A DNA stretch of 21,996 nt from RGIG1752 sp045650425 (GCA_045650425.1 JAZRRD010000037.1:1-21996), one strand, 5' to 3'; positions 6,305 through 15,412 are shown, counted from the first letter of the stretch. Program-made: numbers and translations. Notes: generated from the letters alone by a model not told the origin.

Positions 6305-9190
6305 ATGTTTACGCCATTAAAAGTGGTTAGCGATTATAGTCTTTTGAAAAGTATAATAAAAATAGATGATTTAATAAAGTTTTTAAAAAAACATGATATC
6401 ACTAGTTGTGCTTTAGTAGATGATAATCTTTATGGGAGTATGGAATTTTTTAATAAGTGTAAGAAAAGTAATATTGAGCCGGTTATAGGGCTAGATATAA
6501 CTATTAACGATAAACATATTTACTTATATGCTAAAAATAAAAAAGGGTTTAAACATTTAATTAAACTTAATACATTAAAACAAAAAAGAAATTTAAATTA
6601 TGAGGACATCATTCAAGAAAATATCAAAATTATATTACCTTATAAAAGTATTGAAATGTTTGATGTTTTTTATGAAGCTTATTTAGGTTACGAAACACAT
6701 GAAGAAGAAAAAGAAGTTTTAAAACTAACAAATAACGTAGTATTTGTTAATGAGATAAAAGCTTATGATGAACAAGATATGATTTATCTTGACTATTTAT
6801 CTTTAATTAAAGATGGAAAAAATATTGATAATGTAGTGCATAGTCACAAATTTAATTATTTTCCAACTGGTAAACTTACTACTGAAGATATACAAAGAAA
6901 TAACGATTTTTTAGAGGATATAGCACTGGATTTAACAGATAATAAAAGGTATATTCCAAACTTTGAAAATCCTTTGAATGATTCTTATAAATATTTAGTA
7001 GCTTTAGCTCAAAAAGGGCTTACAAAAAGATTTAATGGTAAAGTACCTAATGATGCAATAAAAAGATTAGATTATGAATTAGAAGTCATTAAAAGTATGG
7101 GCTTTGTAGATTATTTTTTAATAGTTTATGATTATGTATTATATGCCAAAAAAAATAATATATTAGTAGGACCTGGAAGAGGTAGTGCTGCAGGTTCATT
7201 AGTAAGTTACAGTTTAGGTATTACAGATGTTTATCCTTTAAAATATAATTTGTTATTTGAAAGGTTTCTAAATCCAGATAGAATTACTATGCCAGATATA
7301 GACATTGATTTTGAATTTACTAAACGAAACGAAGTTATAAATTACGTAAAAGAAAAATATGGTAAAGAAAAAGTTGCTCCGATAATTACTTTTGGAACAT
7401 TAGCTAGTAAACAAGTAATTAGAGATGTGGCAAAAATGTTTAAAATTGATTCAACTATTATAGATAAATTTGTTAAAGAAATAGATGCTAAAGAAAGCTT
7501 ATTAAATAATAGTAAAAAAGAATCTATTAAAAAATTTATTTTGAATTATCCTGAATTAAAATCAGTTTATAAAACAGCATTAAAGTTTGAAGGTTTAAAA
7601 AGACATACTTCAACGCATGCAGCAGGGGTAGTAATATGTAGCGAAGCCTTAGATGATTTAATCCCGGTGTATTTTAATAATGGTGAAATAATGACTGGTT
7701 TTACAATGGAATATCTTGAAGAATTAGGTTTATTAAAAATGGATTTTTTAGCTTTAAAAAATTTAACAATAATTAGTAACGTTTTAGATTTAGTGAAAGA
7801 AACCACTAACGAGGTGGTATACTTAAATAAAATTAATTTAGAGGATTCTAAAGTATACAAATTATTTCAAACGGGTAATACTGAAGGAGTATTTCAATTT
7901 GAATCATCTGGTATGAAAAATATGCTTCAAAAATTAAGACCGACATGTTTTAATGATTTGGTTGCATCAATTGCATTATTTAGACCTGGTCCAATGGAAA
8001 ATATTGATACATATATTAAACGTAAGGAAGGCAAAGAAAAAATTGAATATATTGATGATTCATTAGAAGAAATTTTAAGTGAAACATATGGAATTATTGT
8101 TTATCAAGAACAAATAATGCAAATTTTAGTTAAAATGGCTAATTACACTTTCGCAGAAGCAGATAATGTAAGAAGAGCTATGAGTAAGAAAAAAGAAGAT
8201 GTTCTAAAAAGTGAACGTGATAAGTTTATCAATCAGTCTATGAACAACGGATATACAAAAGAAGTTTCAGAGAAAGTTTATGAATTAATTTTAAAATTTG
8301 CTAATTACGGATTTAATAAAGCTCATTCTGTAGCTTATGCTTTGATAGGATATCAAATGGCTTATTTAAAAGCTCTATATCCTTTACAGTTTATTCAAAA
8401 TTTATTAAATATGTCTATTGGAAGTGAAGAAAAAACTAAAGAATATATTTTAATGGCGAAAAGACAAGTACTTGAATTTTTACCAGTAAATATAAATAAT
8501 AGTACTAATCAATATATCGTCAAAGACGGTAAAATTTTATTTCCGATCAACGTTATAAAAAATATTGGTACGAATACAATTAATGCGCTATTAAAAGAAC
8601 GAGAAAAAGGTGAATTTAAAGATTTTTGTGATTTTGTTGCGCGAACTTATAATTTAGGCGTTAATAAACTTATGCTAGAAAATTTGATTAAAGCTTCTGC
8701 TTTTGATGAGTTTGGGTTTAATAAAAAAACGCTCATAGAAAATCTTCCACTTGCAATTAATTATGCATCTTTAGTTAGTGATTTAGATGAAAGTTTGGTT
8801 ATGAAACCTGTCTTAGAAAAATTAGATGAATATACAAATGATGAATTACGTAATTTTGAACATGAAGTATTGGGTTTTTATTTAACGAATCATCCATCAA
8901 GTAAATATACTGATATGATAAAAATTATTAATGCGAAGAACTATTTTGATAGAACTATAAAATTAGTTGTTTTAATTGAGAATGTAAAAAAGATTAAGAC
9001 GAAAAGAAACGAAGATATGGCATTTTTAACTATATCAGATGAAACTGGAGAGATTGAAGCCACCTTATTTTCAAACAGTATTCATTTATTAAATGAGTAT
9101 AAAAAAGGCGATTTAGTAAGAGTTATAGGCAGAGTTCAAAAGAGATTTGATAAATATAATATAAATATCATTAATTTGACAAATCCATAA
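6305..9190 (+). CDS. dnaE: DNA polymerase III alpha subunit, DnaE type (short form)
   Basis: A C-family polymerase of 961 aa; in Gram-positives with PolC, DnaE mainly extends RNA primers at lagging-strand starts. An N-terminal PHP-like domain (about 1-200) is followed by the polymerase core: GPGRGSAAGS (near residue 290), catalytic Asp331 and Asp333 in PDIDIDFE, and the third Asp480 in LLKMDFLALKNL. Further motifs are RHTSTHAAGVVI, LFRPGPMENI, IVYQEQIMQI and FNKAHSVAYALIGYQMAYLKA. Helix-hairpin-helix and OB-fold regions (about 890-955) end the protein. It is much shorter than B. subtilis DnaE (about 1,115 aa). The PHP metal motif is lost: the expected HxxVH segment reads TPLKVVSDYS, so neither histidine is present. 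RBS AGAGGTGA precedes the ATG. It lies in the same direction as, and close to, polC. Confidence 0.96.
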   Translation: MFTPLKVVSDYSLLKSIIKIDDLIKFLKKHDITSCALVDDNLYGSMEFFNKCKKSNIEPVIGLDITINDKHIYLYAKNKKGFKHLIKLNTLKQKRNLNYEDIIQENIKIILPYKSIEMFDVFYEAYLGYETHEEEKEVLKLTNNVVFVNEIKAYDEQDMIYLDYLSLIKDGKNIDNVVHSHKFNYFPTGKLTTEDIQRNNDFLEDIALDLTDNKRYIPNFENPLNDSYKYLVALAQKGLTKRFNGKVPNDAIKRLDYELEVIKSMGFVDYFLIVYDYVLYAKKNNILVGPGRGSAAGSLVSYSLGITDVYPLKYNLLFERFLNPDRITMPDIDIDFEFTKRNEVINYVKEKYGKEKVAPIITFGTLASKQVIRDVAKMFKIDSTIIDKFVKEIDAKESLLNNSKKESIKKFILNYPELKSVYKTALKFEGLKRHTSTHAAGVVICSEALDDLIPVYFNNGEIMTGFTMEYLEELGLLKMDFLALKNLTIISNVLDLVKETTNEVVYLNKINLEDSKVYKLFQTGNTEGVFQFESSGMKNMLQKLRPTCFNDLVASIALFRPGPMENIDTYIKRKEGKEKIEYIDDSLEEILSETYGIIVYQEQIMQILVKMANYTFAEADNVRRAMSKKKEDVLKSERDKFINQSMNNGYTKEVSEKVYELILKFANYGFNKAHSVAYALIGYQMAYLKALYPLQFIQNLLNMSIGSEEKTKEYILMAKRQVLEFLPVNINNSTNQYIVKDGKILFPINVIKNIGTNTINALLKEREKGEFKDFCDFVARTYNLGVNKLMLENLIKASAFDEFGFNKKTLIENLPLAINYASLVSDLDESLVMKPVLEKLDEYTNDELRNFEHEVLGFYLTNHPSSKYTDMIKIINAKNYFDRTIKLVVLIENVKKIKTKRNEDMAFLTISDETGEIEATLFSNSIHLLNEYKKGDLVRVIGRVQKRFDKYNINIINLTNP

Positions 9191-9204
9191 AAAAATGGTA
9201 ACAT
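9176..9204 (+). promoter_or_regulatory. Promoter overlapping the dnaE 3' end
   Basis: TTGACA (9176-9181) inside the last dnaE codons, a 17-base spacer, then TAACAT (9199-9204) preceded by TGG as an extended -10. The palindrome AACATATGTT (9200-9209) overlaps the -10 box. It drives the Cys-rich gene at 9231. Confidence 0.6.
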
Positions 9205-9215
9205 ATGTTCTTATC

Positions 9216-9224
9216 GGAAGGGGG
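9216..9224 (+). promoter_or_regulatory. Ribosome binding site setting the start of the Cys-rich gene
   Basis: GGAAGGGGG lies 6 bases before the ATG at 9231. The in-frame ATG at 9195 lies between the -35 and -10 boxes and has no such site, so 9231 is chosen. Confidence 0.75.
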
Positions 9225-9230
9225 ATTTTT

Positions 9231-9842
9231 ATGGCAAGAGATATATGTGGTCATTGTAAATATTTAGATGAAAAAAATTGTCGCTCTAATGGAACTTGTT
9301 TTTGTACAGAATGGCGTAGATATGAAAAACCAGATTCAGGATGTTGTAGTAGTTTTGTTTTGGATTATACAAAAATCAGAAATTCTAGATATTATATAAC
9401 TACTGAAGTTGTAGATGCGTTAGGGTTAGGAAGAGAAGATTTTCATTATACAACTATCAGAGATTTTCGTGAAAATGTTTTAGAAAATGATGAGCGTTAT
9501 AGTGATATATTAGATGCTTATGATTTAGTTGGACCAATAATAGTTGATAAAATTCAAAATGATGAAGATAGAGAAAATGTGTGTTATGAAATATTATCAG
9601 AACTTCATAATATTTGTATTCATATTTTAGATGGTAATAATGAAGCTGCTGTTAATAATTATAAAACTATGGTTATGCTTCTTTTAAATCGTTATGGTTT
9701 AAATTATAATCAAATTAAACGGGAAGCAATGCAGTCTTTTATGGGAGAAGTTGTTGGAAAAATTGAAGAATATGAAAATTTTGACCTGTCTTTAGAACTA
9801 GACGAACCAGCACTTGCAAGAGTAAGAAGAAAAAAAGATTAA
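9231..9842 (+). CDS. Conserved-looking unknown protein with a Cys-rich N terminus
   Basis: Encodes 203 aa; not recognised as a named family. The first 40 residues hold seven cysteines (6, 9, 17, 23, 25, 38, 39), beginning ICGHCKYLDEKNC and followed by CFCTEW and GCCSSF, which suggests a structural zinc or Fe-S site. The rest (about 45-190) looks helical and acidic, with no signal peptide or membrane segment. A short basic tail, RVRRKKD, ends it. It has its own promoter overlapping dnaE and a strong terminator after it, and lies between dnaE and polC. A replication-linked job is possible from location only. No catalytic motif is seen. That it is a real gene is supported by its strong RBS, promoter and terminator. 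Confidence 0.85.
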   Translation: MARDICGHCKYLDEKNCRSNGTCFCTEWRRYEKPDSGCCSSFVLDYTKIRNSRYYITTEVVDALGLGREDFHYTTIRDFRENVLENDERYSDILDAYDLVGPIIVDKIQNDEDRENVCYEILSELHNICIHILDGNNEAAVNNYKTMVMLLLNRYGLNYNQIKREAMQSFMGEVVGKIEEYENFDLSLELDEPALARVRRKKD

Positions 9843-9849
9843 AAATATA

Positions 9850-9875
9850 AAAAACACTTAGTAATAAGTGTTTTT
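9850..9875 (+). terminator. Intrinsic terminator after the Cys-rich gene
   Basis: Perfect 11-bp stem AAAAACACTTA / TAAGTGTTTTT with loop GTAA, starting 8 bases after the stop. The right arm supplies the T-run. The polC -10 box follows within 8 bases. Confidence 0.85.
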
Positions 9876-9879
9876 ATTA

Positions 9880-9888
9880 TGTTATAAT
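9880..9888 (+). promoter_or_regulatory. Extended -10 promoter for polC
   Basis: TGTTATAAT, the same 9-mer as before dnaE, ends 24 bases before the polC ATG. No good -35 is visible; that position falls within the preceding terminator. Confidence 0.55.
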
Positions 9889-9912
9889 AAAGATTATGAA
9901 TGAGGGTTTAAT

Positions 9913-12900
9913 ATGAATGAGGAAGTAAAGCGATTTTTTGCAAGTATAAATTTTATTTATGAAGAAAATGATTTTAAAAAGGCACTGGTAAAAAAAGTAT
10001 TATTAAATAAAATTAGGGAAAGTTTTAAAGTATATTTGACAAATGATATTGTCTTAGATTTTTATGTGGCTGAAAAATTAATTGAAGCAAGTAAAAATGG
10101 AATTAACGGAAAAGCTTGTGAGATTATCTTAGAATATGATGTGGTGTCAGATATAGATATTTTAAATTATGCAAAAATTTTAATTGAAAAGTTAATTAAT
10201 AAAAAGCCTTCATTAATCGGAGTTAAAGAAAATGAAATTCTTGTAAATAATAAGTGTATTTATTTAGAGGTTAGTAGTAAAATTGAAGAATTAGAATTTA
10301 ATGAGTATAAAAATGATATATTAAATGAATTAAATAAATATGGATTAAATGATGTAACGTTTGATATAAAATTAAATGAAGAAAAAAATAAATTAGTAAA
10401 AGAAGAAATATTAAATAGCAAAAATACTGAATTTATTATTGAAGAAAAAGAAGAATTGCCTGAGTTGTCTCAAAAACCACTCCAAAATTATCCGGTTGAA
10501 ATAATAAATAATTTAGTTGGAGAAATAAATAAAGTTGCCATAGAAGCTTTAGTTTTTGATATGGAAGCTGTTGAACGAAAAGGACAAAAAGGTTCTGTAT
10601 TTATAATAAATTTAAAAGTAAGTGATAAAACCAATTCTATTCTTGCTAAAATAGTAAAATTTAAAAAAGAAGAATTTGATAAAATAGCCAAAGATTTTAA
10701 AAAAGGGAAATGGTATCGTTTAAATGGTAAAGTAGAATTAGATAGATATATTCATGATTTAGTATTTAATATAACTAGTTATGAAGAAATACCCTCTAAA
10801 GATGAAGTTATAACGGATGAAGAAGAAGAAAAGAGAATTGAATTACATGCACATACAATGATGAGTGCTATGGATTCTGTTATACCATATGAAGAGAAAA
10901 ATCCTAGTAATATTGTAAATTTTGCAATCAGTTTGGGGCATAAAGCTGTAGCTATTACCGATCATAATGGTTGTCAAGCTTATCCAGAAGTTTTTCATAC
11001 TGTTAGCCATTATAATAAAGGAAAAAGCGATGAAGAAAAATTTAAAGTATTATATGGAGCAGAATTAAATATAGTTAATGACGACATTGATTTAGTTTTT
11101 AATGATAGTGTAGAATATAATTTATTAGAAGATGAATTTGTAGTATTTGATACAGAAACAACAGGTTTTTATGCAGGTTCAGATCAAATGATTGAAATTG
11201 GAGCAGTAAAAATTAAAAATGGAGAAATTACCGAACGTTTTGATGAATTAATTGACCCTCAAAGACCGTTACCTAAGAAAATAACTGAACTTACTTATAT
11301 TACAGATGAAATGTTAGCAGGTAAACCTTCTGAAGAAGAAATAACTAAAAAATTCTTGGATTGGATCGGAGATTTGCCTTTAATAGCTCATAATGCAAAA
11401 TTTGATATTTCATTTATGAAAGCTGCTTGTTCAAAATATAATTTAGGTGAATTTAAAAATACTGTCTTAGATACAATGAGCATTGCCAGAAGTCTTCATT
11501 CAGATTGGCCTAATCACAAGCTATCTACGTTAGTAAAAAAATTAGATGTTGAATGGGATGAAGATAAACACCATAGAGCAGATTATGATGCTGAAGGTAC
11601 TGCAAAATGTTTCTATAAAATGAGCAAAGAATTATATAACCAAAATGTTGAGACGACAAAAGATTTAACTAAAGAAATTGATGTTGATAAAATGATACGT
11701 TTTGAAAGGCCTTTTCATGCTACAATTATAGCTAAAACAAGAGAAGGTTTATCTAATCTTTATAAAATGATATCTCTTGCTAATACCAAATATTTATATA
11801 AAAATGATCAACCCAAAATTCCGAGAAGATTAGTTAGTGAAATGCGAGATGGGCTTTTAATAGGTTCTGGATGTATAAATGGCGAAGTATTTAAAAACGC
11901 TAAAACTAAAGAAGATGAAGAAGTCGTAAATATGATGAACTTTTATGATTTTATAGAAGTTCAACCTATTGAAGCGATGGCTCACTTAATTGGACCAAAT
12001 GAACAATTTTTATCAGAATTAGAATTGCAAAATTATATTGAAAGATTAATTAGTATAGCTAAGGAAGCAGGTAAGCCAGTTTGTGCTACTGGAGATGCTC
12101 ATACCTTAAGAAAAGATGATAAAATATATCGTGAAATTATTGTAAATCAAAAATTCAATGGTAAACTTCATCCTTTAAGTAGAGTAAAAGTCCCTGATAT
12201 GTACTTTAGAACTACAAAAGATATGTTAAATCAATTTGAATTTTTAGATGAAAAAACAAGAAAAGATATTGTAATATATAATCCGTCAAAAATTGCAAAT
12301 ATGTGCGATATTATAGAAGTTATTCCAAACACTAAAGGGATTCCTTTTTCACCAAGAATTGAAAAATCAAGAGAAACAACCGTAGACTTAGTTTATACTA
12401 AAGCGAGTAGTTGGTATGGAGATCCACTTCCGCAAAATATTGAAGAAAGAATTGCAACAGAATTATATGGAGATGTATTATTTAATGCTATAAAAGAAAA
12501 TAACCCTGATGATCCATATCAAGAATTACATAATACTATTTTAAAAGGTTATGATGAGGTTCTACGGATTGTTACCGAAAATATTGAAAAACATAAAGAT
12601 GAGTTTGATGAAGATACATATAATTCTAAATTGAAAAAGCCCCTAGGTGGAATCATTGGCGGAGGATTTGACGTAATTTATTTGATTGCTCAAAAGCTTG
12701 TTAAGAAAAGTAATGATGATGGTTTCTTAGTAGGCTCGCGTGGTAGTGTAGGTTCGTCGTTTGTTGCAACTATGATGGGAATTACTGAAGTAAATCCATT
12801 GCCAGCGCATTATCGTTGTCCTAAATGTTTAAAAAGTTTATTTGTTGATGAAACAGGAAAACCTTTTGGTAGCGATTACTCAAGTGGATTTGATTTGCCA

Positions 12901-14436
12901 GATAAGAAGTGTCCTGAATGTGGTGAGGCTATGACAAAAGATGGCCAAGACATGCCGTTTGCAACATTCCTAGGATTTAATGCAGACAAAGTTCCGGATA
13001 TTGATCTTAACTTTTCCGATTTAAATCAAGCTGCAACTCATGCTTATACCAAAGTATTATTTGGCGAAGATAATGTTTATCGTGCAGGAACAATTGGAAC
13101 TGTTGCTGAGAAAACCGCTTTTGGTTATGTAAAAGGATACTGCGAAGATAAAAACATAAATATGCGTAATCTTGAAATTGAACGTCTTGCCAAGGGGTGT
13201 ACGGGTGTAAAAAGGACAACGGGACAACACCCTGGAGGAATTGTAGTTATTCCTGATTATAAAGAAGTATTTGATTTTACACCGTTCCAATTTCCAGCAG
13301 AAGATCCAGAAAGCGCATGGCGAACAACCCATTTTGATTACCATGCAATCGATGAATGTGTTTTAAAATTAGATATTTTAGGACATACAGACCCAACTCA
13401 ATTACGTTTAATTCAAGATATTACTGGTGATGATATTACTAAAGTTCCACTAGATGATAAAGAAACTATGGGAATATTTTTATCACCTAAACCATTAGGG
13501 GTTACTAAAGATGAAATTATGTGTGAAACAGGAACCTTAGGTATACCTGAATTTGGAACAAACTTTACAATAGGTTTAGTTCGTGATACAAAGCCTACTA
13601 CATTTGGTGAATTAGTAAAAATATCTGGACTTTCTCATGGTACTGATGTATGGCTTGGCAATGCTCAAGAATTAATTAAGAAAAATATAGTGCCATTTAA
13701 AGAAGTTATTGGGTGTCGTGATGATATCATGGTTTATCTGATGTATCATGGAGTTAAGCCAATCAAAGCATTTAAAATAATGGAATTTGTTCGTAAAGGA
13801 CGCGCAAGCAAAGACCCAGAAGGATGGAAAGAGCATGTTCAAACTATGAAAGATGCAGAAATTCCGGAATGGTACATAGATTCTTGTGGAAAAATAAAAT
13901 ACATGTTCCCGAAAGCGCATGCTGCTGCTTATGTAATTAGTGCTTTTAGAATTGCATGGTATAAAGTTCATAAACCTATTGTTTATTATGCAACTTATTT
14001 TTCTTGTCGTTTTACTGACTTTGATATTGAAACTATGATTAAAGGTTATGATGAAATAAAGAAAAAAATGTTAGAAATTCAAGCGAAAGGATACGATGCT
14101 ACCAATAAAGATACATCTGTATTAGAAACATTAAAGCTTGCCTTAGAAATGACAGCGCGTGGATTCAAATTTGGAAATTTAAATATTCAAAAAAGTGATG
14201 CTGTAAATTTTGTGATAGATGATGATAACAAAACGTTAATTCCGCCATTTAGAACACTAGATGGCTTGGGAGACTCTGTTGCAACTAAAATTATTGAAGA
14301 AAGAAATATAAAACCATTCTATAGTGTAGAAGATTTTCAAATTAGAGGAAAGGTAAGTACAACAACATTAGAAAAATTAAGAAGTATGGGTATTTTTGAA
14401 GGAATGCCAGAATCAAGTCAATTAAGTTTATTTTAA
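9913..14436 (+). CDS. polC: DNA polymerase III PolC, replicative polymerase with proofreading
   Basis: A 1507-aa protein (B. subtilis 1437), the main leading/lagging replicase of low-GC Gram-positives. An N-terminal region and OB-fold (about 200-300) precede a PHP domain with intact ligands: HAH at 312-314, AITDHNG, and later ATGDAH. As is diagnostic for PolC, a DEDD 3'-5' exonuclease is inserted in the PHP domain (about 409-575): Asp413 and Glu415 in FDTETTGF, then HNAKFDISFM and HHRADYDAEGTA. The zinc module is Cys969, Cys972, Cys1000 and Cys1003. Palm aspartates are Asp1029 and Asp1031 in VPDIDLNFSDL. Other core motifs are TTGQHPGGIVVIP and FPKAHAAAYVISAFRIAWYK. The protein ends in QLSLF, the clamp-binding peptide. 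RBS TGAGGG precedes the ATG. Confidence 0.98.
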   Translation: MNEEVKRFFASINFIYEENDFKKALVKKVLLNKIRESFKVYLTNDIVLDFYVAEKLIEASKNGINGKACEIILEYDVVSDIDILNYAKILIEKLINKKPSLIGVKENEILVNNKCIYLEVSSKIEELEFNEYKNDILNELNKYGLNDVTFDIKLNEEKNKLVKEEILNSKNTEFIIEEKEELPELSQKPLQNYPVEIINNLVGEINKVAIEALVFDMEAVERKGQKGSVFIINLKVSDKTNSILAKIVKFKKEEFDKIAKDFKKGKWYRLNGKVELDRYIHDLVFNITSYEEIPSKDEVITDEEEEKRIELHAHTMMSAMDSVIPYEEKNPSNIVNFAISLGHKAVAITDHNGCQAYPEVFHTVSHYNKGKSDEEKFKVLYGAELNIVNDDIDLVFNDSVEYNLLEDEFVVFDTETTGFYAGSDQMIEIGAVKIKNGEITERFDELIDPQRPLPKKITELTYITDEMLAGKPSEEEITKKFLDWIGDLPLIAHNAKFDISFMKAACSKYNLGEFKNTVLDTMSIARSLHSDWPNHKLSTLVKKLDVEWDEDKHHRADYDAEGTAKCFYKMSKELYNQNVETTKDLTKEIDVDKMIRFERPFHATIIAKTREGLSNLYKMISLANTKYLYKNDQPKIPRRLVSEMRDGLLIGSGCINGEVFKNAKTKEDEEVVNMMNFYDFIEVQPIEAMAHLIGPNEQFLSELELQNYIERLISIAKEAGKPVCATGDAHTLRKDDKIYREIIVNQKFNGKLHPLSRVKVPDMYFRTTKDMLNQFEFLDEKTRKDIVIYNPSKIANMCDIIEVIPNTKGIPFSPRIEKSRETTVDLVYTKASSWYGDPLPQNIEERIATELYGDVLFNAIKENNPDDPYQELHNTILKGYDEVLRIVTENIEKHKDEFDEDTYNSKLKKPLGGIIGGGFDVIYLIAQKLVKKSNDDGFLVGSRGSVGSSFVATMMGITEVNPLPAHYRCPKCLKSLFVDETGKPFGSDYSSGFDLPDKKCPECGEAMTKDGQDMPFATFLGFNADKVPDIDLNFSDLNQAATHAYTKVLFGEDNVYRAGTIGTVAEKTAFGYVKGYCEDKNINMRNLEIERLAKGCTGVKRTTGQHPGGIVVIPDYKEVFDFTPFQFPAEDPESAWRTTHFDYHAIDECVLKLDILGHTDPTQLRLIQDITGDDITKVPLDDKETMGIFLSPKPLGVTKDEIMCETGTLGIPEFGTNFTIGLVRDTKPTTFGELVKISGLSHGTDVWLGNAQELIKKNIVPFKEVIGCRDDIMVYLMYHGVKPIKAFKIMEFVRKGRASKDPEGWKEHVQTMKDAEIPEWYIDSCGKIKYMFPKAHAAAYVISAFRIAWYKVHKPIVYYATYFSCRFTDFDIETMIKGYDEIKKKMLEIQAKGYDATNKDTSVLETLKLALEMTARGFKFGNLNIQKSDAVNFVIDDDNKTLIPPFRTLDGLGDSVATKIIEERNIKPFYSVEDFQIRGKVSTTTLEKLRSMGIFEGMPESSQLSLF

Positions 14437-14446
14437 TTGACTTTTT
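14415..14446 (+). terminator. Intrinsic terminator overlapping the polC 3' end
   Basis: Perfect 11-bp stem AAGTCAATTAA (14415-14425) / TTAATTGACTT (14433-14443) with a 7-base loop, running into a T-run to 14446. The left arm encodes part of the C-terminal QLSLF clamp motif, the stop codon is in the right arm, and the right arm contains the -35 box of the next gene. Confidence 0.75.
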
Positions 14447-14464
14447 ATTATTAACTAATATAAT
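14437..14464 (+). promoter_or_regulatory. Promoter for the unknown gene at 14484
   Basis: TTGACT (14437-14442), a 16-base spacer, then TATAAT (14459-14464), 19 bases before the ATG. The -35 starts directly after the polC stop. Confidence 0.7.
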
Positions 14465-14483
14465 ATTATTGGGGTGTAACTTT

Positions 14484-15395
14484 ATGAAATTTTACAATAG
14501 AAAAGACTTTTATGTGATAAGAGTTTGTATGAATCCTGATAGAAAAAAATTAAATTATCCAGAAAATATAATAGACATAACTAGATTCATAAATATGTAT
14601 GGAAAAAATTATTATTTTATTTTGGCTTATAAAAAGAATGGGTATTACATTGATTTAATTAATCATCAAGTATTTGGTGAAAATACTGCATTTTGTATAA
14701 AAGAAAAGAAATCACTAGCAGAAATATTAATAGGACCAGGTAAAACAACTAAATTACAAGCTATACTTGAATTAATTTACTGTGTACCATTGTTTGCTAA
14801 AGAAATAGGTGTTGATATTTCAGATAAAAAAGAAGTATCAGAAAATAATCTTAATATAAAAGTAAATGAATCTTTTAAATACCCTAATGAAGTTATTGAA
14901 AATAAACTTACTGAGATTGGATATCAAGGTGATTTTTACCTTTCGTATCAGAATAAAGATTTTTGTTTGAAAAAACTTAACAATATACCTAAAAAAAGAG
15001 AGTTAGAATCTGCATCAACTAAGTTTAGTGTTAATGATTTTTATTTTGCGATTGTAAAAGAAAATTTACAAGAAGAAGTTAATGATTCTAATACAATTAT
15101 TAAGACAAATTCTCATGGCAGCTATTTAACGTTATTTTTAAAACTTTCAGATGGAACTTTATGGGATATTTTAAATGACAGATTTATTAATTCAACTAAT
15201 GCTTATAAACTTAATTCAATACTTTATCAAGAACCTTTAGCAAACTATTCTTTAGTTGCAGGAAATATTACAAGAGCAGATGCATTAGAAAAAGCAAAGG
15301 TTAGCGCAGAAAGGTTTCTTGATGTGTATAACATAAATTTTTTGATTAACGAAAGTGCGAATCACAATATCATAAGAAAGCGTACTAACAAATAA
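14484..15395 (+). CDS. Unknown protein with apparent internal duplication
   Basis: Encodes 303 aa starting MKFYNRKDFYVIRV; not recognised. GGGGTG lies 7 bases before the ATG at 14484, favouring it over a TTG at 14469. There is no signal peptide or membrane helix, so it is probably cytoplasmic. Two halves look related by eye: DFYVIRV with YFILAYKKNGYYIDLINHQV (about 9-65), and DFYFAIV with LTLFLKLSDGTLWDILNDRF (about 185-235). Each appears to be a beta-rich unit followed by a helix. The C terminus is Lys/Arg-rich (IRKRTNK). It has its own promoter and no clear terminator, so transcription may read into tig. No function is suggested by sequence; the neighbours polC and tig are housekeeping. Confidence 0.82.
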   Translation: MKFYNRKDFYVIRVCMNPDRKKLNYPENIIDITRFINMYGKNYYFILAYKKNGYYIDLINHQVFGENTAFCIKEKKSLAEILIGPGKTTKLQAILELIYCVPLFAKEIGVDISDKKEVSENNLNIKVNESFKYPNEVIENKLTEIGYQGDFYLSYQNKDFCLKKLNNIPKKRELESASTKFSVNDFYFAIVKENLQEEVNDSNTIIKTNSHGSYLTLFLKLSDGTLWDILNDRFINSTNAYKLNSILYQEPLANYSLVAGNITRADALEKAKVSAERFLDVYNINFLINESANHNIIRKRTNK

Positions 15396-15412
15396 TGAAG
15401 TAAAATAAATTC

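Noticed and set aside
7804..7819. Short hairpin CCACT...GGTGG inside dnaE
   Set aside because: The stem is about 5 bp, lies in the middle of a conserved coding region and has no T-run.
13007..13971. Several overlapping minus-strand ORFs opposite polC
   Set aside because: The polC frame carries the catalytic palm and fingers motifs here. The reverse translations are low-complexity, rich in Phe, Ser and Ile, and overlap each other.
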